Of a DNA stretch of 64,000 nt, positions 31,034-40,775 are shown one piece after another (position 1 is the first letter of the stretch; the number at the start of each line of letters is the position of its first letter). A model generated the notes under the pieces. It saw only the letters and a list, made by a program, of their open reading frames with translations, searched no databases and was not told the origin of the DNA. A program made the position numbers and the translations under genes. Source of the DNA: Myxacorys almedinensis A (GTDB lineage: Bacteria; Cyanobacteriota; Cyanobacteriia; Leptolyngbyales; Leptolyngbyaceae); NCBI RefSeq assembly GCF_010091945.1, contig NZ_WVIE01000017.1, forward strand, positions 47,660-111,659. The letters run 5' to 3'.

Positions 31034-34000
31034 AGGCTTGCCCTGGAAATCTTTTCGGATAGCAGCCGCTCAACTTCGTCGTCCGACAACTGCTGAATCT
31101 TGGTTAAGGGATCATTCAAGTCGATATCTGGAGCGATCGCGGGGGCGATCGTGAGTTCCTCCCAGCCCAAAATGGTTTGAGCCAGATGGGTTGTCAGGGC
31201 ACTCACGGTTGGATGCTCAAATGCCAGAATTGCCGGAATTGAGCATCCCAGGCTCGATTCCAATCGATGCTTCAGTTCCAGCGCCATCAGGGAATCCATT
31301 CCTAGTTCAAACAGTCCCCGCTGCGGGTCTAAGCGATGGGGCGGTTGAATTCCCAAAACCCTGGCAGCTTGTTCCTGGATATGGGCTTGCAGCGCCTCTA
31401 AGCGTCCGTTGGCAGGAAGGCTCTCTAGTGTCTGCAACCAGGCAGGAGATTGGGCATCCGACTTCTGAGGTTCAGTGGGTTGACTGGCAATCTGTTGCAG
31501 CAGCGACGATCGAGCATCCGGGAACAACTGGAAAAACTCCGACCAGGGCACAGGCAACACTGCCACCTGCGCTGCATCCTGATACAGCAAGTGTTCCAGC
31601 GCAGCTAAACCCTGCTCAGGCAGAAGAGTCCAGCTATCTGGCAACAGTCGATAGCCCTGTTGGACATAGCGCGATCGCATTCCCACTTCTGCCCAGTCTC
31701 CCCAGGCAATACTTAACGCTGTCTGCCCATGCGATCGGCGGTAGTGAGCCAGGGTATCTAGAAACGCATTGGCGGCGCTGTAGCTGCCCAACTGTTGTCC
31801 CACTGCTCCCAACAGCCCTGCCCAGGATGAGAATAAGACAAACCAGTCGAGCGACTGATTGGCAAACAGTCGATGCAAAACCCAACTGCCCAGCACCTTC
31901 GGGCGCAACACTGCCGTCAAGGTTTCCTGATCTAACTGCTGAAGTGGAACCATCGGTTGAGGAATTCCCGCTAAGTGCATCACCCCACGAATTTTGGGAC
32001 ATCCCTGTTCTTGCAGGTGATGCAGTGCTGCGATCATCTGGGCTTCGTCTGCTACATCGGCAGATTCCAGATAAACGGTTGCCCCAGATGCCTCGATCGT
32101 CCGAATGGTCTGAATCTGATTTGCCACACGGATCTCTTGGGGATCATCCCACTGGCTGCGGGGCGGTAGGGATGATCGTCCCACCAAAATCAGATGTCGC
32201 GATCCCTGTCGAACTAACCACTGTGCTACCAGCAAACCCAAATCTCCAAATCCTCCGGTAAGCAAGTAGCTACCCTCTGACTGAACCTGAATTGCTGATT
32301 GGACGGTAGCTTGATGCTGCACCAATCGAGGCGTATACCATTCCCCCTGTCGGTAAGCGATTGGGGAATCACTAGAGATTGCTTGCAGTAGTGCAGCGGC
32401 ATTTTGTTCAACCGATGCACTCGGATCAAGATCAATCAGTCCGCCCCAAAGCTGCGGTTGCTCCACGGCAATGACTTGACCCAATCCCCACAGTAACGAC
32501 GGAATGATGGCTTGTGGATCAGTCGGTTTAACAGACTGGCTACCCTGAGTGACTAACCACAGTTGCGGAGTTTTGCCAAACTCTGTCAGCGCCTGAAGGA
32601 GAGATAACAAATTAGAACAGAGTGAGCCTGAAGCCAATTCTAGTTCAGTCGTTGTGAAGCGATCGCACTCAGGCAGATCCAAGCTACCCAGGTGAATTAC
32701 TTTGAGAGCGGTTGTCTCATCAGCGAACTTCTGTAACAACGATCGATAGTGTTCTTCAGATCGATCGCTCTGAACGAGACTGACTCGTTTTCCAGCAACC
32801 CGAAGCTGTTCAGCCAGTTCTGTGCCAACTCCGTCTTGATCAGCCAGAATTAACCAATCTTCAACGGTTACAGGTGTTTGAGCCACAATCACCGCTTGAT
32901 GCACTGGAATTCCTTCAGGCGCGATCGCCCTCACCTCAGCAAATCCAGTGCTTTTCAGCAGTTCACACCAGCGCTCCTGACCGAGTAAAGGATAGTCAGG
33001 ACGCAGCGATCGGTCAGTAAATTTCCACCATCCCTCCGTTAAACCGAAGACCAAATCGAGCGATCGTTGCGGCTGTGTCCCTTCCAGCAATACCAGTAAT
33101 CCACCCGGTGCCAGTAATTGCTGCACATGCTTTAAGGTCTGCTGCAAATCCGTTGTGGCATGTAAAACATTAGCTGCCAGAATGACATCAAACTGCTGCG
33201 AGGCAAAGTCTTGAGACTGCGGATCTTGCTCAATATCCAGCACTCCACACCGCACAAATGGATAGTCACAGAATTTTTGCTCTGCTCTCGCTGTCATCAA
33301 CCGCGAAACATCTGTGAACCAATACTCTGTTTGCGCGGCGGGTAGGGACGGAAGCACTTGAGCCGTCGTACCTCCGGTTCCAGCCCCAATTTCCAGAATG
33401 CGGATTTGGCGACCATTTGGTAGATCGTTCACAGCTTCAGCGATCGTCTGTTGCACCCAGCGATTCATGACTTGAGCGGCTGGAGCGTGTTGATAAAGCT
33501 GCTCGACTAAATCCAGCGATCCGTCAGGAAAGAGTAATTGCAGGGGGTCGCATTGCCCTTGCAGCACGTCTGCTAATCGGGTTCCACAGCGCTCCAACAG
33601 CGTTAATTCGGCACGACAGGCAGGATAAGTTGTCCACAGATCATTCCATTGCTGTGAAGCATCTCTGTGAGCCGGAAGATTGCATTTCCACTGGGTTGAA
33701 TTCAGTCGGCACAAAATTTCATCTTCCTGCAAAATTTGCAGCAGACGTTCTAATAACCGTTGATGGGCTGTTGCAATTCCTAGTTCAGTGAGTGAAGCAG
33801 TGGAGACGATCGCACCGTCTGAAAAATTCCAGCCTAACTGCTGAAATGCCGAAAGGATATAGGTCGTGCTGAGAATTTCTAGCTGCGGGTTAAGCTCCTG
33901 ATAAATCGAGAGTTCAGACGGTGCGGATGGAAAGAAATGTGCGGTAATTTGCTGGGGCGATCGCAGCCAATCCGCAGGCTGAAGTGCGGCAACGGGTGGG

Positions 34001-35640
34001 GCGATCGATTGCCACTCAATTTGGTAGAACCAATCTTCGGGAGGTTTTTCTGGTAACTGTGGCTCAGAAATCACCCGCTGCAACCGCAGCCCAATGATCT
34101 CTATTAACACAGCACCCGTTTGATCCAAAATTTGTACCGTTCCCTCAAACTGTTCAGCAGTCGGGCTGAGTTCTGACTGCACGATCGCATGGCTCCACAC
34201 TCGCTTTTCTAGAGGGCGATGCTGCTTTAACCTTTGAAAGCCAACAGGAAGATATTGCATCGATCGCGCTTGATCCGCGATCGTGCGGGGCAAAGCGGCA
34301 AAAAATACTTGTAGACACGCATCTAAAAATGCTGGATGCAGGGCGTAATCGGAGCAGTTTAATTCCAATATTTCCAGTAGATGGATATCTCCTAACGCTT
34401 CTCCGTCGCGCCGCCAGAGTTGCTGAATTCCCTGAAAACTGTGGTCAAATTCCACGCCCCACGTCAGCAAATTTTCGTAAAACTCCAAGGCGGGGAGCGA
34501 TTGGAAGCAGCGCACTTGAATTTCGCGTAGTAAATTTTGTGAAGGTAGCTCAATCGATGGACGATCGCTCGATCCATTTCTCAAGTCGCTATCTGCGCCA
34601 GTACAAACTTCCTTAAGGCGAGACAAGGGCGGCAAATGATCGAGAATCTGATTTGCAGCTAATCCAAAGTCCAGCAGACAGGCAACTTCATCAACGCCTA
34701 ATTGCTCCAGTTGTTGAATCAGCGGCAAACAGCTTTCTGGTGTCCCAATCAGCGATCGACTCGCAGCAAATTTCTCAAACACCAGATTTGCTAAAGCTTC
34801 CAGATCGGCTGTGGAAAGATGGGTAACATCAAGGGTTGAGCCACGACTTTCTGCTAAACCCTTGAGCAAAGCCAGATTGGATTTTAGGTAATTGCAGTAG
34901 GGTTTCCGCGCTTGTTCACGAGTTTGTTGCAGATCATCCCCAATCAAGGTGTGCAGCGTGACCGTAATTTGTCCCGTCGCCGGATCGTAGCCCTGCCGCG
35001 ATCGAGCCTCCCGATAGAGCGCAATTTTTTCAGCTAGCTCCTCCACCGTGTGGTCAAACAAATGCGTGAGTAGATTGGCTCCAATTTCCCCAGCGCGAAT
35101 AAAGGTTTTGGGACTACCTGCTGCTGTCACCCAAATCGGCAATTCTGATTGAATCGGGGTCGGGTAAATGCGAATTTCAACCGGAATATTTTTGCCATTC
35201 GGCATCCAAATGGATTCGCCTCGCCACAGCTTTTGAACCGTTTGAATTCCGGCAAACAGAATGTCATAGCGATCAGCGTAGCGATCGGGGCAACCAGCAA
35301 AATCGTTTGGATTCCAGCCCGCCGCAAACGAGATGCCCACCCTGCCATCAGAGAGATTATCCACCACCGCCCATTCTTCTGCCACTCGAATCGGAGAGTG
35401 CAACGGCAGAACCACACTCCCTGCCCGCAGTTGAATCCGCTTCGTCTCCCGCGCTAGGGCAGCATGAAGCACAGCCGGATTTGGATAGAGACAGCCAAAC
35501 TGGGTAAAGTGCCGTTCTGGAACCCACACGCTTTTAAAGCCGTGGCGATCGGCAAATCTGGCGCTTTCAATCACCAGGCGATATTTTTCTTCTAGCAGCG
35601 CGTCTTCGCCACTGGCAAAGAACATGAAACCGAATTGCAT
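31030..35640 (-). CDS. PKS: luciferase-like monooxygenase - DH C-terminal half - cMT - KR - ACP
   Basis: This protein of about 1536 residues completes the first PKS module. Residues 1 to about 345 form an FMN-dependent luciferase-like monooxygenase of the MupA/Atu3671 type found in natural-product clusters (GFMFFASGEDAL, VWVPERHF). Next comes the second hot-dog half of a dehydratase, with HPAFLDACLQ near 437 holding the usual catalytic Asp. A C-methyltransferase-like domain (GAGTGGTT near 750), a ketoreductase (GGFGDLG near 1129; Ser and Tyr in the SSWAG...SYSAAN region) and an ACP (GMDSLMAL near 1450) follow. The ATG at 35640 is chosen because AGGA at 35650-35647 lies 6 bases upstream and the LLM family starts there. 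A GTG at 35688 would overlap the upstream gene. The first DH half sits on the upstream protein. Domain calls are firm; the LLM reaction is unknown. Confidence 0.92.
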   Translation of the reverse strand: MQFGFMFFASGEDALLEEKYRLVIESARFADRHGFKSVWVPERHFTQFGCLYPNPAVLHAALARETKRIQLRAGSVVLPLHSPIRVAEEWAVVDNLSDGRVGISFAAGWNPNDFAGCPDRYADRYDILFAGIQTVQKLWRGESIWMPNGKNIPVEIRIYPTPIQSELPIWVTAAGSPKTFIRAGEIGANLLTHLFDHTVEELAEKIALYREARSRQGYDPATGQITVTLHTLIGDDLQQTREQARKPYCNYLKSNLALLKGLAESRGSTLDVTHLSTADLEALANLVFEKFAASRSLIGTPESCLPLIQQLEQLGVDEVACLLDFGLAANQILDHLPPLSRLKEVCTGADSDLRNGSSDRPSIELPSQNLLREIQVRCFQSLPALEFYENLLTWGVEFDHSFQGIQQLWRRDGEALGDIHLLEILELNCSDYALHPAFLDACLQVFFAALPRTIADQARSMQYLPVGFQRLKQHRPLEKRVWSHAIVQSELSPTAEQFEGTVQILDQTGAVLIEIIGLRLQRVISEPQLPEKPPEDWFYQIEWQSIAPPVAALQPADWLRSPQQITAHFFPSAPSELSIYQELNPQLEILSTTYILSAFQQLGWNFSDGAIVSTASLTELGIATAHQRLLERLLQILQEDEILCRLNSTQWKCNLPAHRDASQQWNDLWTTYPACRAELTLLERCGTRLADVLQGQCDPLQLLFPDGSLDLVEQLYQHAPAAQVMNRWVQQTIAEAVNDLPNGRQIRILEIGAGTGGTTAQVLPSLPAAQTEYWFTDVSRLMTARAEQKFCDYPFVRCGVLDIEQDPQSQDFASQQFDVILAANVLHATTDLQQTLKHVQQLLAPGGLLVLLEGTQPQRSLDLVFGLTEGWWKFTDRSLRPDYPLLGQERWCELLKSTGFAEVRAIAPEGIPVHQAVIVAQTPVTVEDWLILADQDGVGTELAEQLRVAGKRVSLVQSDRSEEHYRSLLQKFADETTALKVIHLGSLDLPECDRFTTTELELASGSLCSNLLSLLQALTEFGKTPQLWLVTQGSQSVKPTDPQAIIPSLLWGLGQVIAVEQPQLWGGLIDLDPSASVEQNAAALLQAISSDSPIAYRQGEWYTPRLVQHQATVQSAIQVQSEGSYLLTGGFGDLGLLVAQWLVRQGSRHLILVGRSSLPPRSQWDDPQEIRVANQIQTIRTIEASGATVYLESADVADEAQMIAALHHLQEQGCPKIRGVMHLAGIPQPMVPLQQLDQETLTAVLRPKVLGSWVLHRLFANQSLDWFVLFSSWAGLLGAVGQQLGSYSAANAFLDTLAHYRRSHGQTALSIAWGDWAEVGMRSRYVQQGYRLLPDSWTLLPEQGLAALEHLLYQDAAQVAVLPVPWSEFFQLFPDARSSLLQQIASQPTEPQKSDAQSPAWLQTLESLPANGRLEALQAHIQEQAARVLGIQPPHRLDPQRGLFELGMDSLMALELKHRLESSLGCSIPAILAFEHPTVSALTTHLAQTILGWEELTIAPAIAPDIDLNDPLTKIQQLSDDEVERLLSEKISRASL

Positions 35641-35651
35641 AGAAATTCCTG

Positions 35652-38600
35652 CTACGGTAATAGGACAGCCGTGGCGTGACGAATCCACTGCGGCGATGAA
35701 CCATTGGCTGCTGCGGAGCAGCTATTGACCTGAAAATCAACCGAGCCATCGCCGCGATCGGACAAGGAAATTTGCACGGTTCGAGGCTGTGGCAAAATTG
35801 GCAGAGCAGCATGAAGCGTCAGGTCAGCAATTTGAGGCGTTTCTGCGCCTAATGCTTGCTTTGCGGCAGCGATCGCCATTTCCACATAAGTACTCACCGA
35901 CAGCACGGAAGTACCCCGGAGGCGATGGTCTTTGAGATACGGAAGTTGCTGTGATCCCAGCACGATCTCCCAGGAATGATCATTCGGTGACTGTGCTAAA
36001 CGCACCCGACGATGACCGAGTAAAGGATGGATCTGCTCATGAGGCAGGTTCCAGTCAGACTTGAACGAGTCAAGCCAATAGCGTTGCCGTTGAAACGGAT
36101 AGGTTGGCAAAGATAAGCGACGACGGGCATAACCTTGATCAAAAGCATCCCAATCCACTTCAACACCCAGACCATACAATCCTCCCAAGCTAGTGAGGAG
36201 CGATCGCCAGTCTTCCTCGCTCGATCGCAATGATGGAAACCAATGCCCAGATTCCAGTGGTAAACAGCGCCGCCCCAAATTCAATAGGGTTGAACCTGGA
36301 CCGACTTCTACAAAAACAGAGCATTGCTTTTGCAAAGTTTGCATTCCTGCGGCAAATTGCACGGGTTCCCGCAAGTGGCGGCACCAGTAGGCAGCATCAG
36401 GAATTGTGGTGGCATCAAACAGTGTTCCAGTCAGGTTTGAGACAAGCTTTCGATGTGGAGCGGTGTAGGAAACTTCCCCAGCAATTTGCTGAAATGACTC
36501 CAGCATCGGCTGCATGGCAGGGGAGTGGAAGGCGTGGGAAACCGTCAAGGGTTGGCAACGAATTCCCATTGCCTTAAATTGTTGCAAAACTGCCTCGACA
36601 GCCAACCGATTCCCTGAAATCACTGTGTTTTCGGGACTATTGATTGCCGCGATCGCAACTCGATCTCCATGAGATGCGATCGCCGCTTGAACGGTTGCAA
36701 TCCCGGCAAATACTGCTGCCATGATGCCATCTTGAGGCAGGGCTTGCATGAGACGTGCTCGTTCAGCCACTAATTTCAGCCCATCTTCTAGACTAAAGAC
36801 TCCCGCGATACAGGCAGCTACATACTCTCCCACGCTGTGCCCCATCACTACATCCGGCACCACTCCCCAAGACAGCCAAAGCTGTGCTAAAGCATATTCC
36901 AATACAAGTAAAGCTGGCTGAGTGTAAGCCGTTTGGTGCAACAGTGGAGCTAACGTAGGCTCCCGATAAAGTACCGACAGTAGCGGCACCTCCAGGTAAG
37001 ACTGCAATCGCACTTCACACTCGTCCAGGATTTGCCGGAACATCGGTTGAGTTTCATACAGTTGCCGTCCCATGCTGATCGCTTGCGCTCCCTGTCCGCT
37101 AAACAAGAAGGCAATTTTGGGGCGCTGATTGGAAGAGGATTGTCCAGACAAAGTGTTTAACTGTTGTGAAAGCTGATCGGTGGAGGAAGCAACGATCGCT
37201 AAACGATGCGTGAACTGCGATCGTCCAGTATTTGCCGTAAAACAAATATCTGCCAGGGATAAATTGGGCTGTGCCAAAACGGTTTGGTAACGGCGAACTA
37301 ACGCCTGTAACGCCGTTTGACTTTTGGCAGAGAGCGTGAACAAATGACACGGACGCTCGATCGCAGCAGGTACAAACGCGGGTTCCGGTGCTTCCTCAAC
37401 AATGACATGAGCATTGGTGCCTCCAAAGCCGAAAGCACTAACGCCTGCCAAACGCGGCTGATTGTTTGGCAGCCACGATCGAGACTGCGTTGCGATCGCA
37501 AACGGAGCTTCCAACGTGATGTAGGGATTGATGGTCTCTACATGCAAATGCGGCGGAATCTCCTGATGCTGTAAAGCCAGTACCACTTTAATCAATCCTG
37601 CAATTCCGGCAGCAGACTCTAAATGCCCAATATTGGTTTTGACTGAGCCAATTCTACAAATCTGCTCTGGAGAGCGGTTTTCTCCTAGTACAGTCTGTAG
37701 CGCATTGATTTCGATCGGATCGCCCAACGGAGTTCCCGTTCCATGTGCCTCAATGTAATCAATCTGGTTGGGAAACACGCCAGCATTGTCCAATGCTTGA
37801 CGAATCACTGCTTGTTGGGACAGTCCATTTGGAGCCGTGATTCCATTGCTGCGACCATCTTGATTAATCGCTGAACCCCTTACCAGCGCTAGAATCTGGC
37901 TGCCGTCTCGCAGCGCATCAGACAGGCGTTTGAGAACCACAACCCCGCAGCCTTCCCCGCGAACATAGCCATCTGCACTGGCATCAAATGTTTTACAGCG
38001 ACCCTCCTTTGACATCATTTGCGCCTGAGAAAACGCGATCGTTAACTCTGGTGACAGCATCAAATTCACGCCACCCGCCAATGCTAAATTGCATTCCCCA
38101 GTTCGCAAGCTTTGGCAAGCAGTATGCACTGCGACTAGAGAAGAGGAACAAGCAGTGTCGATCGCCAAACTGGGACCGCGCAAATCGAACCAATAGGACA
38201 GCCGATTTGCTGCAATACTAATCGCATTGCCAGTTCCCGAATAGGCATTAAGTTGAGTGACATCGCTGGCAAGTAACCGAGCATAATCACTGCTGCTGAT
38301 GCCAATAAAGACTCCAGTTTGGCTACCTGCTAACTGAGCAGGAGATTGTCCTGCCTGTTCTAGAGCTTCCCAAGCAACTTCCAGAAGCAATCGCTGCTGT
38401 GGATCAATATACTTTGCCTCACGCGGGGAGATTTCAAAAAAGTCGGCATCAAACTGATCGACTTGATCTAAAAAGCCACCCCAACAGGTTGTCATCTTTC
38501 CTGGTTTTGGAGCATCGGCTGTATAAAGCGCATCCACGTTCCAACGATCGCTTGGCACTCGTGTAATTGCGTCAGTGCCACGATGCAGCAATTCCCAAAA

Positions 38601-40775
38601 AGCGTCTGAGTCGTTTGCACCCGGAAAGCGACAGCCCAAACCCACGATCGCGATCGGCTCCGTGGCGTGGGTCAGGTTTCTATCCTGAGCAGAGGCAGGT
38701 GTAATCGCATTTCCAGCTAGATAGTCTGCTAGTAAAGCGATCGTGGGATAGTCATAAACCAATGTTGGGGAAAGCCGTTTTCCCAATCGTTTCTCTAGCT
38801 CACCTGAAATACTGACAGCGGCAACCGAGTCGAGTCCATACTGCACAAAGGGTTCGTGAATATTGACTTGATTGGAGGGCAAGTGCGATCGTTGAGCAAT
38901 TTGGTCAATTAACCAAGCTTGCATTGCCTCCACCGTTTGATGAGAGTGAGAAGATTGAATGGTTTCTTCTACCTGTTGATGAAGTGCATCAATCTCATGC
39001 TGTACCTGTGGAAAGTCTGTGCCAAGAGAAGCTTCTACCCAATCTCCAATTACTTGGAGCGAATGATCTAAAAATCCTTGCTGACAGGCATGACGTTGTA
39101 CCTTACCGCTAGAGGTTTTTGGCAAACTACCTGTTTTCAGCAAAAGAATGGCATAAACCTGGAGTTCATGCTGCTCAGAAATCGCTTGCCGGATCGCCCG
39201 GATCACTTCATCGAGCTTGAGCGTTTTTAAGCCATGTCGCTCCACTTCCTGAGCAACGACTAGACGCTCCTCGCCTGCCACATCCACTGAAAACGCAGCC
39301 GCACAGCTCGATCTCAGCACAGGATGACTTCGTTCAACCGTCAATTCGATGTCTTGAGGGTAGTAATTCCGACCGCGAATGATGATCAGATCCTTTAATC
39401 GACCTGTGACGAACAGTTCACCCTCCCTAAGAAATCCCAAATCTCCCGTTCGTAAAAAGGAACTATCATTCACATCTGCAAGGGATGCGCGAAAGGTATC
39501 TTTAGTTTTTTCAGGTTGATTCCAATAGCCTTGCGCTACGCTAGACCCCGCTACCCAAATTTCGCCCACTTGATCGGGAGCGCATAGAGTTCGCGTCTCT
39601 GGATCAACAATCAGAATTTGCTGATCCGGTGCTGTCGTTCCACAGCCTACCAGCCGTTGACTGTCGTGCTTGTGTGAAGACGCAACAACGCGATTTTCCG
39701 CCAGCGCTTGACTCTCAACACTTTGAAAAACGGGCTGCGCTTCCTTGGCTCCTCCAGAAACAAACAACGTTGCCTCCGCCATGCCATAGCAGGGATAGAG
39801 CGCCTCTCGACGGAGTCCACAGGATGCAAAGGTGGTTGCAAATCGCTCCAGAGTTTCGGCTCGAATCGGTTCTGCACCGCTAAACGCCACTGCCCAGCAG
39901 CTTAAGTCCAGGGTAGCGCGTTCCTCTGAGGTAATTTTGTCGATACAAAGCTCGTAGGCAAAGTTAGGACCACCGCTTACGATAGCTCGGTAACGGGAAA
40001 TTGCCGACAGCCAACGGAATGGTTTTTGAAGAAACAGAACCGGGGAGAACAGGGTCACTCTTGATTGGCTGTAGAGTGGCTGCAATACTCCACCAATCAA
40101 GCCCATATCGTGATACGGCGGCAGCCATAACACACCGCTGCTATCCGATGTCACACCAAACTTCTGATGAATCACATGCAAGTTGTGCAGCAGGTTTTCA
40201 TGGGTGACTATGACTCCCTTTGGAGCAGCCGTTGAGCCAGAAGTGTATTGAAGAAAGGCGATCGCATCCGCTTGAATTTGTGGTGACTGCCAATCAGTTG
40301 CACAATCAGTTAGCACATCCGTTGCAATCCACTGCGCTTGATGACAAGTAGCCAAACGGTCTGTGTGACTTAAAACAGCCGTTGTTGTGAGAATAATGCT
40401 GGGTTGTGCATCATCCACAATCGCCTGCAATCGCGCTGCCGATCGATTAGGACGAGGCGGATAGGCTGGCACCGCGATCGCCCCCGCATACAGGCAACCA
40501 AAAAATGCTGCAATGTAGTCAATACCGGGTGGATAGAGCAGCAGTACAGGCGCTTTTTCTGCTCCAATCTGTTGAAGCTGCACAGCAATGGAGCGTGCCC
40601 GAATGTCTAATTCTCGATTCGTTAACGAAACGGCTTCTAATTCGCCATCTGTCAAAAACCTGTAAGTTGAATGGTCAGGCTGAAAGGACGCTCTCCAACG
40701 CAACAGATCCACAAGCGTAGAAATAGGTTGATAGTCATCTGGTAGACAATCATGATCACTCATGGAGACACCCAT
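35652..40775 (-). CDS. Fatty acyl-AMP ligase - ACP - KS - AT - DH N-terminal half
   Basis: This 1707-residue protein starts the assembly line. Residues about 1-590 are a fatty acyl-AMP ligase (YTSGSTAAPKG near 180, followed by the FAAL-type insertion), which activates a fatty acid and loads the ACP (YGLDSVAAV near 643). The KS has all three catalytic residues (DTACSSS near 873, EAHGTGT, NIGH). The AT has GHSVGE near 1315 and HAFH near 1415, the malonyl-CoA pattern. The protein ends just after a first dehydratase hot-dog with DHRLRG near 1617, where the Pro of HxxxGxxxxP is Ser. The rest of the module is on the next protein. The first codon may be the ATG at 40775 or one four codons later at 40763; neither has a clear ribosome binding site. 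It is the first gene of the minus-strand operon. Confidence 0.93.
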   Translation of the reverse strand: MGVSMSDHDCLPDDYQPISTLVDLLRWRASFQPDHSTYRFLTDGELEAVSLTNRELDIRARSIAVQLQQIGAEKAPVLLLYPPGIDYIAAFFGCLYAGAIAVPAYPPRPNRSAARLQAIVDDAQPSIILTTTAVLSHTDRLATCHQAQWIATDVLTDCATDWQSPQIQADAIAFLQYTSGSTAAPKGVIVTHENLLHNLHVIHQKFGVTSDSSGVLWLPPYHDMGLIGGVLQPLYSQSRVTLFSPVLFLQKPFRWLSAISRYRAIVSGGPNFAYELCIDKITSEERATLDLSCWAVAFSGAEPIRAETLERFATTFASCGLRREALYPCYGMAEATLFVSGGAKEAQPVFQSVESQALAENRVVASSHKHDSQRLVGCGTTAPDQQILIVDPETRTLCAPDQVGEIWVAGSSVAQGYWNQPEKTKDTFRASLADVNDSSFLRTGDLGFLREGELFVTGRLKDLIIIRGRNYYPQDIELTVERSHPVLRSSCAAAFSVDVAGEERLVVAQEVERHGLKTLKLDEVIRAIRQAISEQHELQVYAILLLKTGSLPKTSSGKVQRHACQQGFLDHSLQVIGDWVEASLGTDFPQVQHEIDALHQQVEETIQSSHSHQTVEAMQAWLIDQIAQRSHLPSNQVNIHEPFVQYGLDSVAAVSISGELEKRLGKRLSPTLVYDYPTIALLADYLAGNAITPASAQDRNLTHATEPIAIVGLGCRFPGANDSDAFWELLHRGTDAITRVPSDRWNVDALYTADAPKPGKMTTCWGGFLDQVDQFDADFFEISPREAKYIDPQQRLLLEVAWEALEQAGQSPAQLAGSQTGVFIGISSSDYARLLASDVTQLNAYSGTGNAISIAANRLSYWFDLRGPSLAIDTACSSSLVAVHTACQSLRTGECNLALAGGVNLMLSPELTIAFSQAQMMSKEGRCKTFDASADGYVRGEGCGVVVLKRLSDALRDGSQILALVRGSAINQDGRSNGITAPNGLSQQAVIRQALDNAGVFPNQIDYIEAHGTGTPLGDPIEINALQTVLGENRSPEQICRIGSVKTNIGHLESAAGIAGLIKVVLALQHQEIPPHLHVETINPYITLEAPFAIATQSRSWLPNNQPRLAGVSAFGFGGTNAHVIVEEAPEPAFVPAAIERPCHLFTLSAKSQTALQALVRRYQTVLAQPNLSLADICFTANTGRSQFTHRLAIVASSTDQLSQQLNTLSGQSSSNQRPKIAFLFSGQGAQAISMGRQLYETQPMFRQILDECEVRLQSYLEVPLLSVLYREPTLAPLLHQTAYTQPALLVLEYALAQLWLSWGVVPDVVMGHSVGEYVAACIAGVFSLEDGLKLVAERARLMQALPQDGIMAAVFAGIATVQAAIASHGDRVAIAAINSPENTVISGNRLAVEAVLQQFKAMGIRCQPLTVSHAFHSPAMQPMLESFQQIAGEVSYTAPHRKLVSNLTGTLFDATTIPDAAYWCRHLREPVQFAAGMQTLQKQCSVFVEVGPGSTLLNLGRRCLPLESGHWFPSLRSSEEDWRSLLTSLGGLYGLGVEVDWDAFDQGYARRRLSLPTYPFQRQRYWLDSFKSDWNLPHEQIHPLLGHRRVRLAQSPNDHSWEIVLGSQQLPYLKDHRLRGTSVLSVSTYVEMAIAAAKQALGAETPQIADLTLHAALPILPQPRTVQISLSDRGDGSVDFQVNSCSAAANGSSPQWIRHATAVLLP

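Noticed and set aside
31191..32261. 356-codon open frame on the plus strand inside the PKS gene
   Set aside because: It is antisense to a firmly identified KR/ACP region and rich in Pro and Ser, as expected for the complement of a coding sequence.
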